Shown here piece by piece: positions 33,512 through 42,113 of a stretch of 52,993 bases of DNA. Each line of letters opens with the position of its first letter. Position 1 is the first letter of the stretch. The DNA is from an uncultured Curvibacter sp. (GTDB taxonomy: Bacteria > Pseudomonadota > Gammaproteobacteria > Burkholderiales > Burkholderiaceae_C), in assembly GCA_903834975.1 (NCBI GenBank), contig CAILKX010000074.1, positions 1 to 52,993 of the forward strand. The letters run 5' to 3'. Under the pieces are notes generated by a model. It was not told the DNA's origin. It was given only the letters and a program-made list of their open reading frames with translations, and ran no database searches. A program made the translations under genes and the position numbers.

Positions 33512-33868
33512 ATGTCCCAACCCCATCCCCATCCCCATCCACTTTCCAATCCACAACCTCCAAGCCCTGAAGCACCCGCCAAGGAGAACTCAAAGGAATG
33601 CGCTAAAACCCTTGACCCGCTGATGGCCGAGGTGGCTGCTTTGATTGTCGAAGGTCTCAATTTAGAAGTGAACCCCACCGAGGTGGACCCGGATGCGCCT
33701 TTATACGGGGCCGGTTTGGGGTTGGATTCGATCGACATGCTGGAAATCGCTTTGTTGATTTCCAAACAATATGGGTTTCAGCTCAAGTCAGATTTGGATA
33801 ACAAAGAGGAAATCTTCAGCTCTTTGCGCAGCCTGACGCAACACATTGCCAGTCAACGCGTTGAATGA
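33512..33868 (+). CDS. Acyl carrier protein (second), with Pro/His-rich N-terminus
   Basis: A 118-residue protein. Residues 1-35 are low complexity, including four His-Pro pairs encoded by a short hexanucleotide repeat. The ACP domain (about 40-118) has the attachment serine in GLGLDSIDMLEIA. The C-terminal half is acidic and helical. The N-terminal extension is unusual for an ACP; a later start cannot be excluded, but no ATG with a good ribosome site precedes the domain. The stop overlaps the next gene by ATGA. Confidence 0.85.
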   Translation: MSQPHPHPHPLSNPQPPSPEAPAKENSKECAKTLDPLMAEVAALIVEGLNLEVNPTEVDPDAPLYGAGLGLDSIDMLEIALLISKQYGFQLKSDLDNKEEIFSSLRSLTQHIASQRVE

Positions 33869-34551
33869 AACACTTGATTCCACCCTGGCTCAAAACGCTG
33901 GTCTTAGCGGCTGCGTTGTTAGGGTGGGCTGTCGCTGCGCATTTGGGCAGCGCAGGGGTGGGGAGCGCCAATTTGAACACGGCCATTGCGCTGGCCCCGC
34001 TTCTATTGGCCATGGTCTTGTTGCTGGGGTCTCCCAAAAGCGGGCTGTTCAAAGCCCTTTTGGGGTGCTTGATTTTCGCAGGTGTTTTGGGGTTGTTGGC
34101 TTACTTTTGGCGCCCACTAAAGGCCAATGTGCCTTGGCTTTATTACCTTCAACACCTGGGCACTCATTTGGCGCTGGCCTTTTTCTTTGGCAGAACTTTG
34201 GCACCAGGCAAAGTGCCTTTGATCACGAATTTGGCCCAGCTCCTTGAAGGCGATCATTTGTCAGCGCAAAAACGAAGTTACACGCGGTGGGTGACGTTCG
34301 CTTGGATGGTCTTTTTCTGCCTCAATGCGCTCGTCTCGACGGTGTTGTTCTTCGTGGGGCCTCCAGCCGTTTGGTCGTTTCACGCCAATTTGCTGACCGG
34401 CCCCTTGATCGCCCTGATGTTCTTGGCGGAATATGCCGTTCGGGTGCGCTGGTTGCCGGCCAATGAGCGGCCCTCCCTTTTAGAGAGCATTCGGGCCTAT
34501 CGTCAGATGACTCGGCCTGGCCAACAACCTGCCGCTGAGACTCAAAGATGA
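33865..34551 (+). CDS. Conserved inner-membrane protein of aryl polyene clusters (COG4648-like)
   Basis: A 228-residue protein with about six membrane-spanning segments and no catalytic motif that I can name. Its position between the second ACP and the adenylating ligase matches the COG4648-type membrane protein found at this place in aryl polyene clusters (ApeG position). Role unproven; it may anchor the synthase or take part in transfer of the product to the membrane. Translationally coupled at both ends by ATGA overlaps. Confidence 0.75.
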   Translation: MKHLIPPWLKTLVLAAALLGWAVAAHLGSAGVGSANLNTAIALAPLLLAMVLLLGSPKSGLFKALLGCLIFAGVLGLLAYFWRPLKANVPWLYYLQHLGTHLALAFFFGRTLAPGKVPLITNLAQLLEGDHLSAQKRSYTRWVTFAWMVFFCLNALVSTVLFFVGPPAVWSFHANLLTGPLIALMFLAEYAVRVRWLPANERPSLLESIRAYRQMTRPGQQPAAETQR

Positions 34552-35858
34552 AGGGGGCGCTCATCATCACGGGGCATGGGTTGGATGACGTCATCGCATG
34601 GCGTCCTGAAGGCTCTGTGGAAGTTCGAACCTTTTTAGGGCAAGCCCAGACTTTGGCGTCCCAACTCCCTGACGGGGCTTGGTTGGTCAACCAGTGTGAA
34701 GATCGCTACCATTTTGCTGTCGGATTTGTCGCGGGTTTGTTGCGGCAGAAAGTCAGTCTGCAACCTTCCTCGCAATCTGCCGAAACGCTGAAGTTCATTG
34801 CGCTTCACTATCCCGGCGCCTTTATTTTGAATGACGGCATCGTCGAAGCAGCTTGCTCCCCCCGATTCGAAGCACCGGTCCTCTCAGAAATACCCCGGGT
34901 TCCCGAAGACCAGGTCGCCGCCATTTTGTTCACCTCTGGTTCGACCGGGACGCCCCGTGCACACCCTCGAAATTTTGGCCAACTGGCGCTGAGTGCAAGG
35001 TCCGAGGCCCAAGGTTTGGGGTTGCTGGGACGCCAGCAGTCGATCGTTGGAACCGTTCCGCCACAACACAGCTACGGGTTTGAGTCGACCTTTTTGCTGT
35101 CCATGTATGGCGGATGCCGTTTTTGGTCGGGTCAACCGTTTTATCCGCAAGACATCGTGGCGGCTTTGGCACGGGTGCCTGCACCTCGAATGCTGGTGAC
35201 GACACCTTTTCATTTGGCCGCTTTGATGGGTTCTGGTTTGGAACTCCCCCCGCTCTCCCTTGTTTTGTCGGCCACAGCGCCGCTGAGCGAGGCCTTGGCA
35301 AGGCAGGTCGAGGCCCGTGCGCAAGCACCTGTTTTTGAGATTTACGGCTCAACAGAAACATCGGCATTGGCCTCACGGCGCACGACCGAGGGACCGATCT
35401 GGACGTTGCTGCCCGGTGTGGCCTTGGTGCAAGAAGAACATGAAACGATGGCCTGTGAAGGGCATGTGCCCTCCCGCGTGGCCATTGCCGACCTCGTTGA
35501 GCTGACTGGCGAGAGACAGTTTGTCTTAAACGGGCGCCAGGCTGATCAGGTCAACATCGCCGGTAAACGAACCTCCTTGGCGTATCTGAACCACCAGGTT
35601 TCTCAAATCGAGGGGGTTCAGGATGTGGTTTTCTTCATGCCCGAAACCAGGGCCAAGCACGTCTCACGATTAACGGCTTTTGTCGTGGCACCCGGCATGG
35701 ACAAGAGCACATTGATGGCCGCCATGCGCTGGCGGCTTGACCCTGTTTTCCTGCCACGGCCCTTGATTTATTTGGATGCGCTGCCCAGAAACCAATTGGG
35801 CAAGTTGCCCCTCAGTGAATTACAGCGTTTGTTCAGAGAGAAGCAGGGTCATGGCTGA
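34548..35858 (+). CDS. AMP-dependent acyl/aryl ligase (ApeH-like)
   Basis: A 436-residue, compact adenylate-forming enzyme. The P-loop TSGSTGTPRAHPRN (about 128-141) and the adenine motif YGSTETSALA are clear; GRQADQVNIAGKRTS near residue 330 corresponds to the hinge. The conserved C-terminal lysine is probably in PRNQLGKLP. In aryl polyene synthesis the corresponding ligase activates the aromatic acid (4-hydroxybenzoate or a relative) and loads it on ACP. The protein is shorter than typical acyl-CoA ligases (about 500-550), as usual for this subfamily. Overlaps the next gene by eight bases. Confidence 0.85.
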   Translation: MKGALIITGHGLDDVIAWRPEGSVEVRTFLGQAQTLASQLPDGAWLVNQCEDRYHFAVGFVAGLLRQKVSLQPSSQSAETLKFIALHYPGAFILNDGIVEAACSPRFEAPVLSEIPRVPEDQVAAILFTSGSTGTPRAHPRNFGQLALSARSEAQGLGLLGRQQSIVGTVPPQHSYGFESTFLLSMYGGCRFWSGQPFYPQDIVAALARVPAPRMLVTTPFHLAALMGSGLELPPLSLVLSATAPLSEALARQVEARAQAPVFEIYGSTETSALASRRTTEGPIWTLLPGVALVQEEHETMACEGHVPSRVAIADLVELTGERQFVLNGRQADQVNIAGKRTSLAYLNHQVSQIEGVQDVVFFMPETRAKHVSRLTAFVVAPGMDKSTLMAAMRWRLDPVFLPRPLIYLDALPRNQLGKLPLSELQRLFREKQGHG

Positions 35859-36174
35859 AACTGATTTCTTGTGGTTTGTGCCCCCCAATTTACCAGCCTG
35901 TGAAGGCCATTTTGAGGGCAATCCGGTGGTGCCTGGCGTGGTGCTACTGGATCAGGCATGGCGACGCGCGCAGGCGTTTTGGGCAGATGGGGCAGAAAAA
36001 GAAGGCCAATTCAGCGATTGGGAAATTACCCAGGCCAAGTTTTTAAGCCCCGTCAAACCTGGTGAGGTTTTGAAAATTCAATTGGAAGCCTCGGACAAGG
36101 GCGGTATCCGCTTCAAGATTCATGGCGGCGGACGTTGTGTCGCTTCGGGCCTGTTTTCACCCACACAACCCTGA
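35851..36174 (+). CDS. Hotdog-fold 3-hydroxyacyl-ACP dehydratase (FabZ/ApeI-like)
   Basis: A 107-residue hotdog protein. GHFEGNPVVPGVVLLDQ carries the FabA/FabZ-type His and the conserved Pro-Gly. ATG 35851 is chosen since the upstream frame lies inside the ligase gene. It should dehydrate 3-hydroxyacyl-ACP to the trans-2-enoyl form, giving the conjugated double bonds because no enoyl reductase is encoded in the cluster. Pairs functionally with the second dehydratase at 42904. Confidence 0.83.
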   Translation: MAETDFLWFVPPNLPACEGHFEGNPVVPGVVLLDQAWRRAQAFWADGAEKEGQFSDWEITQAKFLSPVKPGEVLKIQLEASDKGGIRFKIHGGGRCVASGLFSPTQP

Positions 36175-36192
36175 AGAAACACTGAAGAAACC

Positions 36193-37107
36193 ATGAAGAC
36201 TTTGACCTCAAGGGATTGGCGGCATGAGCGAGAGAGAAGCAATCTTTTCTTTTTGAAGCTCATGGTTTGGGTCTCTTTGCGACTCGGGCGCACCCTGAGT
36301 CGGGGGGTGTTGGTCTTCATCACGCTTTATTTTTTGGCCTTTGCGCCAAAGGCACGCCGCAGCAGCCGAGATTATTTACATCGCGCTTTGCAACGCACCC
36401 CCAGCCTGCTTGATCAGTTCCGTCATTTTTACGCTTTTGCCAGCACGGTCCATGATCGAATTTATTTACTCAATGATCGTTTTGACCTTTTCGATATTGA
36501 AGTCGTCGGGGCAGAGCGGGTCTTGCAAACGGCCAAGCAAGTGCCCGGCGTGTTGTTGGTGGGCGCCCATTTGGGCAGTTTTGAAGTCATGCGCTCTTTG
36601 GGCAAAGTGGGCAAAGGCCCCGCAGGCTTCCGGTTGGCCATGCTGATGTACGAGGCCAATGCCCAAAAAATCAACGCCACGCTGCATGCCATCAACCCAT
36701 TCGCACGCCACGACATCGTGGCATTGGGACAATGGGATTCGATGCTGAAAGTACATGAACGACTTGATTCAGCTTATGTGGTGGGCCTGATGGCAGACCG
36801 CTTTCTCGACGAAAACGGACAGTTGATCAACCCCTTTCTGGGTCATTCAGCGGCGTTCCCCTTGGGCCCATGGCGCGCTGCGGCCATGCTGCGACGACCT
36901 GTTTTTTTGATGGTCGGTTTGTATTTAGGGGGAAACCGATATCGAATTCAGTTCGAGCCTTTGGCTGATTTTTCTCAGGTTCAACGGACACAAAGGCCAG
37001 AAGCCATTGAGATGGCGGCCCGTGTTTTTGCAGAGCGTCTCACGCATTTCTGCCGCATTGCACCCTACAACTGGTTTAACTTTTTTGACTTCTGGGAGGC
37101 GCGATGA
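36193..37107 (+). CDS. LpxL/HtrB-family acyltransferase
   Basis: A 304-residue membrane-associated acyltransferase. A hydrophobic N-terminal segment (about 37-54) is followed by the HxxxxE catalytic motif in AHLGSFE (His126, Glu131), as in lipid A late acyltransferases. The C-terminal APYNWFNFFDFW is also family-like. It probably moves a fatty acyl or polyenoyl group onto a lipid or sugar acceptor, consistent with aryl polyenes being part of a lipid. Overlaps the LolA-like gene by ATGA. Confidence 0.85.
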   Translation: MKTLTSRDWRHERERSNLFFLKLMVWVSLRLGRTLSRGVLVFITLYFLAFAPKARRSSRDYLHRALQRTPSLLDQFRHFYAFASTVHDRIYLLNDRFDLFDIEVVGAERVLQTAKQVPGVLLVGAHLGSFEVMRSLGKVGKGPAGFRLAMLMYEANAQKINATLHAINPFARHDIVALGQWDSMLKVHERLDSAYVVGLMADRFLDENGQLINPFLGHSAAFPLGPWRAAAMLRRPVFLMVGLYLGGNRYRIQFEPLADFSQVQRTQRPEAIEMAARVFAERLTHFCRIAPYNWFNFFDFWEAR

Positions 37108-37682
37108 GGGCCTCGATGTTGGCCTCGATGGTGGTCCTTACATGGGGGGTTTTCAGCACCCATGGCGCCTTGGCTTTTGATTTGGACAGCTTGATGGCTG
37201 AGCTGGCAGCGCACCCCGGCGGTAGAGCTGAATTTGTGGAAAAACGTTACGCCGCCTTGCTCGACAAGCCGGTGGTTTCAAAAGGCGAAATGACCTACAC
37301 CTTGCCAAGTCGCCTGGAAAAAATAACCACTGAGCCCAAGGCCGAAAGCCTCGTTTTGGAGGGCGATACCCTGACCTTGGTGCGTGGCCCCCGCAAAGTG
37401 ACCTTAACACTCGCGAGCCGACCCGAAGCCAGGGCATTTGTTGAATCCATTCGAAGCACCTTGTCAGGCAACCGCCTCGCTCTAGAGAAAAACTACACGC
37501 TGCAGTTGAGTGGCCAAGCCGATGATTGGCGGTTGGTTTTAACACCCACCGATGCCAAGATTTTGGGTTTGCTCAAACACATCGATGTGAGTGGCAATGG
37601 ACGACAAATTCGTCAACTTGAATACTGGCAGGCGGATGACGATCGCACCGTCCTGCAAATTAAACCCATTCCTTCACCATGA
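37104..37682 (+). CDS. LolA-like outer-membrane lipid carrier protein
   Basis: A 192-residue protein with a signal peptide (about 1-24, ending before FDLDSL), so periplasmic. The core contains RAEFVEKRYAALLDKPVVSKGE and LVLEGDTLTLVRG, the LolA-like pattern seen beside aryl polyene exporters. LolA proteins ferry lipoproteins across the periplasm; this paralogue presumably ferries the polyene lipid. ATG 37104 has GGGAGG just upstream. Coupled to the exporter by ATGA. Confidence 0.83.
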   Translation: MRASMLASMVVLTWGVFSTHGALAFDLDSLMAELAAHPGGRAEFVEKRYAALLDKPVVSKGEMTYTLPSRLEKITTEPKAESLVLEGDTLTLVRGPRKVTLTLASRPEARAFVESIRSTLSGNRLALEKNYTLQLSGQADDWRLVLTPTDAKILGLLKHIDVSGNGRQIRQLEYWQADDDRTVLQIKPIPSP

Positions 37683-40027
37683 GCAGGTCTTGGCGTGTGT
37701 TCTTGATTTGGGCCCTGGCCATGGCGCTCGGCATTGGGGTCATCAGCCAAGCCCATGTCACGGCCGACATGTCTTTTTTTCTGCCCTCTCGTCCCACAGC
37801 CGAACAAAAGGTGCTGGTGGATCAACTCAAAGACGGCAGTGTGTCGCGTTTACTGATGCTCAGCATGGAAGGCGGTGATGCACTTCAGCGTGCCAAAGCG
37901 TCCACGGCGTTACACGATGCCTTGTTGAAAACGGGTCAGTTCTTGACGGTTCAAAATGGCTCGCAAGTCAGTTTGAATCAAGAGCGTGATTTACTCCTGC
38001 TGCACCGCTATTTGCTGAGCCCCACCGTCAACGGGGAGCGCTTTTCTGTCAAAGGATTGCGGGAGTCGATTGCAGAAACGGTCGACGTCCTAACATCGCC
38101 TGCAGGCTTGCTCATCAAACCCTTTGTGACCAAAGACCCTACCGGCGAACTCTTGTCGATCTTGAGTGGCCTTAACCCCGCCTCACAACCCCCGCTGGAG
38201 GAAGGCGTATGGGCTTCCCGTGACGGGCAACGTGCCTTGTTGTTGCTGCAAACGCGAGCGCTGGGCTCCGACATGGATGGGCAAGAAGCGGCCATCGAAA
38301 CCGTCAAGGCGACTTTTGCAAATGGGATCGCGCATCAAGGTTTCGAATCCCTGACGCTCCAAATGTCTGGCCCGGGTGTTTTTGCGGTGAACGCAAGAGC
38401 CGCCATCAAGCAGGAGGTCGCTCGGCTTTTCTTGATGAGCTCGTTGGCGATCTTGATTCTGCTTTGGGGGATTTACCGTTCGCCCAGACTCCTGTTGTTT
38501 GGGCTCATGCCAGTCGCCAGTGCGGTGGTGGGTGGGGTGGTGGCCGTGAGTTGGGTCTTCGGCACCGTCTTTGCGATCACCATTGGTTTTGGAACCTCCT
38601 TGGTGGGCGAAGCCGTGGACTACGCCATTTATTATTTTCTTCAGTCGGCTCACGGTGGTGAATCCGCTTGGCGAACGCGTTTTTGGCCGACGGTTCGTTT
38701 GGGCGTCTTGACGACGGTGTTTGGTTTTGGGGCTTTGCTGTTTTCAAGCTTTCCCGGATTGGCTCAGCTGGGGTTGCATTCCTTGGTCGGGGTGGTTTGT
38801 GCGGCATTGGTGACGCGCTTCGTTCTCCCCGCCGTGGTGGGCAACCGAGTCAGGGTGCCTGAGCCAGGACGATGGGGTCGATTCATTGCAAATGCCTTGC
38901 GAAGATGCGGCGTTATCAAATGGCCATTGTTGGCGCTGACCGCCGTCGCCTTTGCTTATTTGGTCCTTCATCACGGCAATCTATGGACGCAAAATTTATC
39001 CACGTTGTCCTCCATTACCGCACAAGAAGCGGCGTTGGATGCTCGGTTGCGCAAGGACCTGGGTGCACCCGATGCGCGTTATTTGGTGGTGATTCAGGCC
39101 ACCAACCAAGAGCAAGCGCTCATCGGGGCAGAAAGGGTGGCTCAGCGATTGGATGGTTTGGTGCAACAAGGCCTCATTGGGGGTTACGACAGCCCCGCCC
39201 GCTTTTTGCCGAGCGAGGCCGAGCAGCAACGCAGACGCGAGGCCTTGCCAACGGCAGCGGTTTTGCGTGAGCGGCTGGCCATCGCCTTGGTCGATTCGCC
39301 CTTATCCGCTTCACGTCTTGAGGCCTTTGTAGAGGCGGTTTCCGCCGCTCGTTCAGCCCCGTTGATGACGCGCCAAGATCTTGACGGCTCGGCCTTGAGT
39401 GTGGCGGTCGATGCCTTATTGACTTCAAGCAAACAGGAAGAAGGCAGGGGGAAGTGGAGTGAGTGGACCGTGCTGATGCCGCTCTGGCCGCTTATGCCTG
39501 GGGTGGATGCCTTGAATGAGCTGTCGCCAACGGTTCTCAAAAACGCCTTGGCAGGCACGGGGGCCTTGTTCATAGACCGAAGGGATGAGTTCGAGGCCTT
39601 GTACGGGCAATACATTGCTCAGGCCAGGGGCTTGTCTTTGGCCGGTTTGCTGTGCATCGTGGCACTGCTGGCTTGTAGTTTGCGTTCTGTGGTGAAAGTG
39701 GCGCAAGTATTGTGGCCCCTTTGCTCGGCGGTCATCTTGGTGGTGGCTGGTTTGTATGCCAGCGGCGTGCGTCTTCATTTGCTCCACCTGATTGGTCTTT
39801 TGCTGATTTTTGCGGTGGGGTCCAATTACGCCTTGTTTTTTGTTCGGGGCGACAAGACCTCAAAAATGGACGACTTGGCCCTGATGTCCTTGGTCACGGC
39901 TTGCATGACTGGCGCGATTGGTTTCGGGGTGCTCGTGTTCTCTTCAGTGCCGGTTTTGCAGGCGATTGGCGTTACGGTGGCCCCGGGTTTGATTTTGGCT
40001 TTGATTTTGGCCGCTGCTTGGCGGTAA
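37679..40027 (+). CDS. MMPL/RND-superfamily exporter
   Basis: A 782-residue membrane transporter with two repeats: one TM near the N-terminus (about 7-25), a large periplasmic loop, a block of five to six TMs (about 245-390), a second TM (near 420) with another periplasmic loop, and a last TM block (about 650-782). The phrase GFGTSLVGEAVDYAIYYF is typical of MMPL proteins, with the charged Asp/Tyr thought to sit in the proton path. It most likely pulls the finished polyene lipid out of the inner membrane and passes it to the LolA-like carrier. Confidence 0.88.
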   Translation: MSRSWRVFLIWALAMALGIGVISQAHVTADMSFFLPSRPTAEQKVLVDQLKDGSVSRLLMLSMEGGDALQRAKASTALHDALLKTGQFLTVQNGSQVSLNQERDLLLLHRYLLSPTVNGERFSVKGLRESIAETVDVLTSPAGLLIKPFVTKDPTGELLSILSGLNPASQPPLEEGVWASRDGQRALLLLQTRALGSDMDGQEAAIETVKATFANGIAHQGFESLTLQMSGPGVFAVNARAAIKQEVARLFLMSSLAILILLWGIYRSPRLLLFGLMPVASAVVGGVVAVSWVFGTVFAITIGFGTSLVGEAVDYAIYYFLQSAHGGESAWRTRFWPTVRLGVLTTVFGFGALLFSSFPGLAQLGLHSLVGVVCAALVTRFVLPAVVGNRVRVPEPGRWGRFIANALRRCGVIKWPLLALTAVAFAYLVLHHGNLWTQNLSTLSSITAQEAALDARLRKDLGAPDARYLVVIQATNQEQALIGAERVAQRLDGLVQQGLIGGYDSPARFLPSEAEQQRRREALPTAAVLRERLAIALVDSPLSASRLEAFVEAVSAARSAPLMTRQDLDGSALSVAVDALLTSSKQEEGRGKWSEWTVLMPLWPLMPGVDALNELSPTVLKNALAGTGALFIDRRDEFEALYGQYIAQARGLSLAGLLCIVALLACSLRSVVKVAQVLWPLCSAVILVVAGLYASGVRLHLLHLIGLLLIFAVGSNYALFFVRGDKTSKMDDLALMSLVTACMTGAIGFGVLVFSSVPVLQAIGVTVAPGLILALILAAAWR

Positions 40028-40031
40028 ACCC

Positions 40032-40865
40032 ATGTCACGCGCCTGGACTCCCCCCCTGTCTTTGAAGTTGAGCTGTGCCCTGCACGGCTTGGCTGCTGTG
40101 GGGGCCTTGTCGCAACCCAGTTGGTGGCCGCTGAGTTTGGGCGCAGTGGCCTTTAACCACGCCGCTTTGACGTTGGCGGGGTTGGTGCCACGCTCGCAAT
40201 GGTTGGGGTCCAATCTGACTCAATTGCCCAAAGCCTGTGTGGCTCGCCAAGAAGTGGCCTTGACCTTTGACGATGGCCCCGACCCCGAGGTGACCCCGTT
40301 GGTGTTGGATCTTCTTGACGCGTGGCAAGTGAAGGCGACCTTCTTTTGCATCGGATGGCGCGCGCGTCAGCACCCCGACATCTGCCGCCAAATGGTGGCG
40401 CGAGGGCATCAAATTGAAAGTCACGGTGACCGCCATTCTTGGGGATTTGCCACTTGGGGGCCGGCACGAATCAAGGCCGACATTGCCGCTGCCAGCGCCA
40501 CACTGGCTGACATCACGGGCCTGCCTGCCAAGTACTTCAGACCGATCGCGGGATTGCGAAACCCATTTCTAGAACCGATCTTGTGCGAACTGGATTTACA
40601 ACAAGTCACCTGGACACGCCGAGGATTTGATACCCGAGAAAGGCAGGCCCCTGTGGTTTTACAGCGTTTGCAGAAAAACCTGTCCGCGGGCGACATTCTG
40701 CTGATGCACGACGGGCACAGTGCCGGGGCCTCGCAGGGGGCGCCCGTGATTCTGTCGGTCTTGCCCACCTTGCTGGGAACCTTGAAGCGGCGCCATTTAA
40801 AACCCGTCACGCTGAATCAAGCGCTGGAAAACGATGCTGAAAAAGAGGCTGAAAAAGATGCTTAG
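40032..40865 (+). CDS. NodB-type polysaccharide deacetylase family protein
   Basis: A 277-residue protein with a hydrophobic N-terminal stretch. All NodB motifs can be read: TFDDGPDP (catalytic base and metal Asp), HGDRHS (metal His pair, HxxxH), RPIAGLRN, and LLMHDG (catalytic His). Family members remove acetyl groups from N-acetylglucosamine-type sugars. Encoded five bases after the exporter, so part of the same operon. It may deacetylate the sugar of a glycosylated polyene lipid. The C-terminus ends in a short acidic repeat (DAEKEAEKDA). Confidence 0.83.
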   Translation: MSRAWTPPLSLKLSCALHGLAAVGALSQPSWWPLSLGAVAFNHAALTLAGLVPRSQWLGSNLTQLPKACVARQEVALTFDDGPDPEVTPLVLDLLDAWQVKATFFCIGWRARQHPDICRQMVARGHQIESHGDRHSWGFATWGPARIKADIAAASATLADITGLPAKYFRPIAGLRNPFLEPILCELDLQQVTWTRRGFDTRERQAPVVLQRLQKNLSAGDILLMHDGHSAGASQGAPVILSVLPTLLGTLKRRHLKPVTLNQALENDAEKEAEKDA

Positions 40866-40892
40866 AAGATTAACCAGAACCCTCGACAGAGC

Positions 40893-42113
40893 ATGAAGCC
40901 AAACATGAAGCCAATTCTGCTCACCACGTACACCGCCACCTCTTGTTTAGGACGTGGTTTGGATGAACAACGTCAAGCTTTGAACGAAGGCAAAAGTGGC
41001 TTGAAACCTTGCGACTTTGAATCCGTTGACATTGAAACTTGGATTGGCGAAGTCGAGGGCATTGAGAAACAAGTTTTGCCTCCAGGCCTGCGCCAATTCA
41101 ATTGCCGAAACAACCGCCTGACGCAAATGGGGCTGGAAACGGATGGTTTCGCCGAGGCCGTCCGCCTAGCCGCCAAGAAGTACGGCGCCGACAGAGTGGG
41201 GGTTTTTTTAGGGACCAGCACCTCAGGCATCTTGCAAACCGAGTTGGCCTTCCGACAACGCTCTGTATCCACTGGGGCTTTGCCAGACGGGTTTGATTAC
41301 GCCACCACGCAAAATTCTTATTCGTTGGCTGATTTCACCCGGTCTTATTTAGGTCTTGAAGGCATGGCCATGGCCGTTTCAACGGCGTGTTCATCGAGCG
41401 CCAAGGTGTTTGCGGCCGCAGCCCGTCAGTTGAACCTCGGTACCCTAGACGCCGCCGTGGTCGGTGGCGTGGACACCTTGTGCCTGACCACACTTTACGG
41501 ATTTTCCTCGCTCCAATTAACATCATCAGAACCCTGCAAACCCTACGATGTTTCACGCGACGGCATTTCTGTGGGGGAGGGGGCCGCCTTTGCTTTGCTG
41601 GAGCGCTTCGATTCTTCGAGCGCCCCTGCCGGATCGGTGCTTTTGCTGGGCGTGGGTGAATCCAGTGACGCTTTTCATATGTCATCGCCTCACCCAGAAG
41701 GCTTGGGCGCTCGTTTGGCCATGGAGGCCGCCCTGCAGTCTGCCCATCTGTCTGCTGATGACGTGGGCTACATCAATTTACACGGCACCTCAACACCCGC
41801 CAACGATGCGGCAGAAGGACTGGCGGTGTTGGGCTTGTTTGGTGAGCAAGTGCCTTGCAGTTCCACCAAGGGGGCGACAGGCCATGCTTTGGGAGCAGCG
41901 GGGGCAATGGAGGCCGTCTTTTGTGCCCTGGCTTTGACCGACCAATGGCTGCCCGGAAGTCCTGGCACAAAACAACTGGATCCCGCCGTGAACTTGAACT
42001 ACCTCCTGAAAAGCAGGCGGCCAAATGCGGCCTCGCCCCTTCGCTATGCACTCAGCAATTCATTCGGGTTCGGCGGTAGCAATTGCTGCCTGATTTTTGG
42101 AACTTCTCCATGA
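40893..42113 (+). CDS. Beta-ketoacyl-ACP synthase (cluster KS 2, ApeO-like)
   Basis: A 406-residue ketosynthase with a full triad: Cys166 in STACSSSAK, His in NLHGTSTPAND, His in KGATGHALGAAGA. SNSFGFGGSN is near the C-terminus. In characterised aryl polyene systems such a KS pairs with a chain-length-factor-like subunit; here the CLF-like gene follows at once with an ATGA overlap, which supports a heterodimer. ATG 40893 or 40905 could be the start. Confidence 0.9.
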   Translation: MKPNMKPILLTTYTATSCLGRGLDEQRQALNEGKSGLKPCDFESVDIETWIGEVEGIEKQVLPPGLRQFNCRNNRLTQMGLETDGFAEAVRLAAKKYGADRVGVFLGTSTSGILQTELAFRQRSVSTGALPDGFDYATTQNSYSLADFTRSYLGLEGMAMAVSTACSSSAKVFAAAARQLNLGTLDAAVVGGVDTLCLTTLYGFSSLQLTSSEPCKPYDVSRDGISVGEGAAFALLERFDSSSAPAGSVLLLGVGESSDAFHMSSPHPEGLGARLAMEAALQSAHLSADDVGYINLHGTSTPANDAAEGLAVLGLFGEQVPCSSTKGATGHALGAAGAMEAVFCALALTDQWLPGSPGTKQLDPAVNLNYLLKSRRPNAASPLRYALSNSFGFGGSNCCLIFGTSP

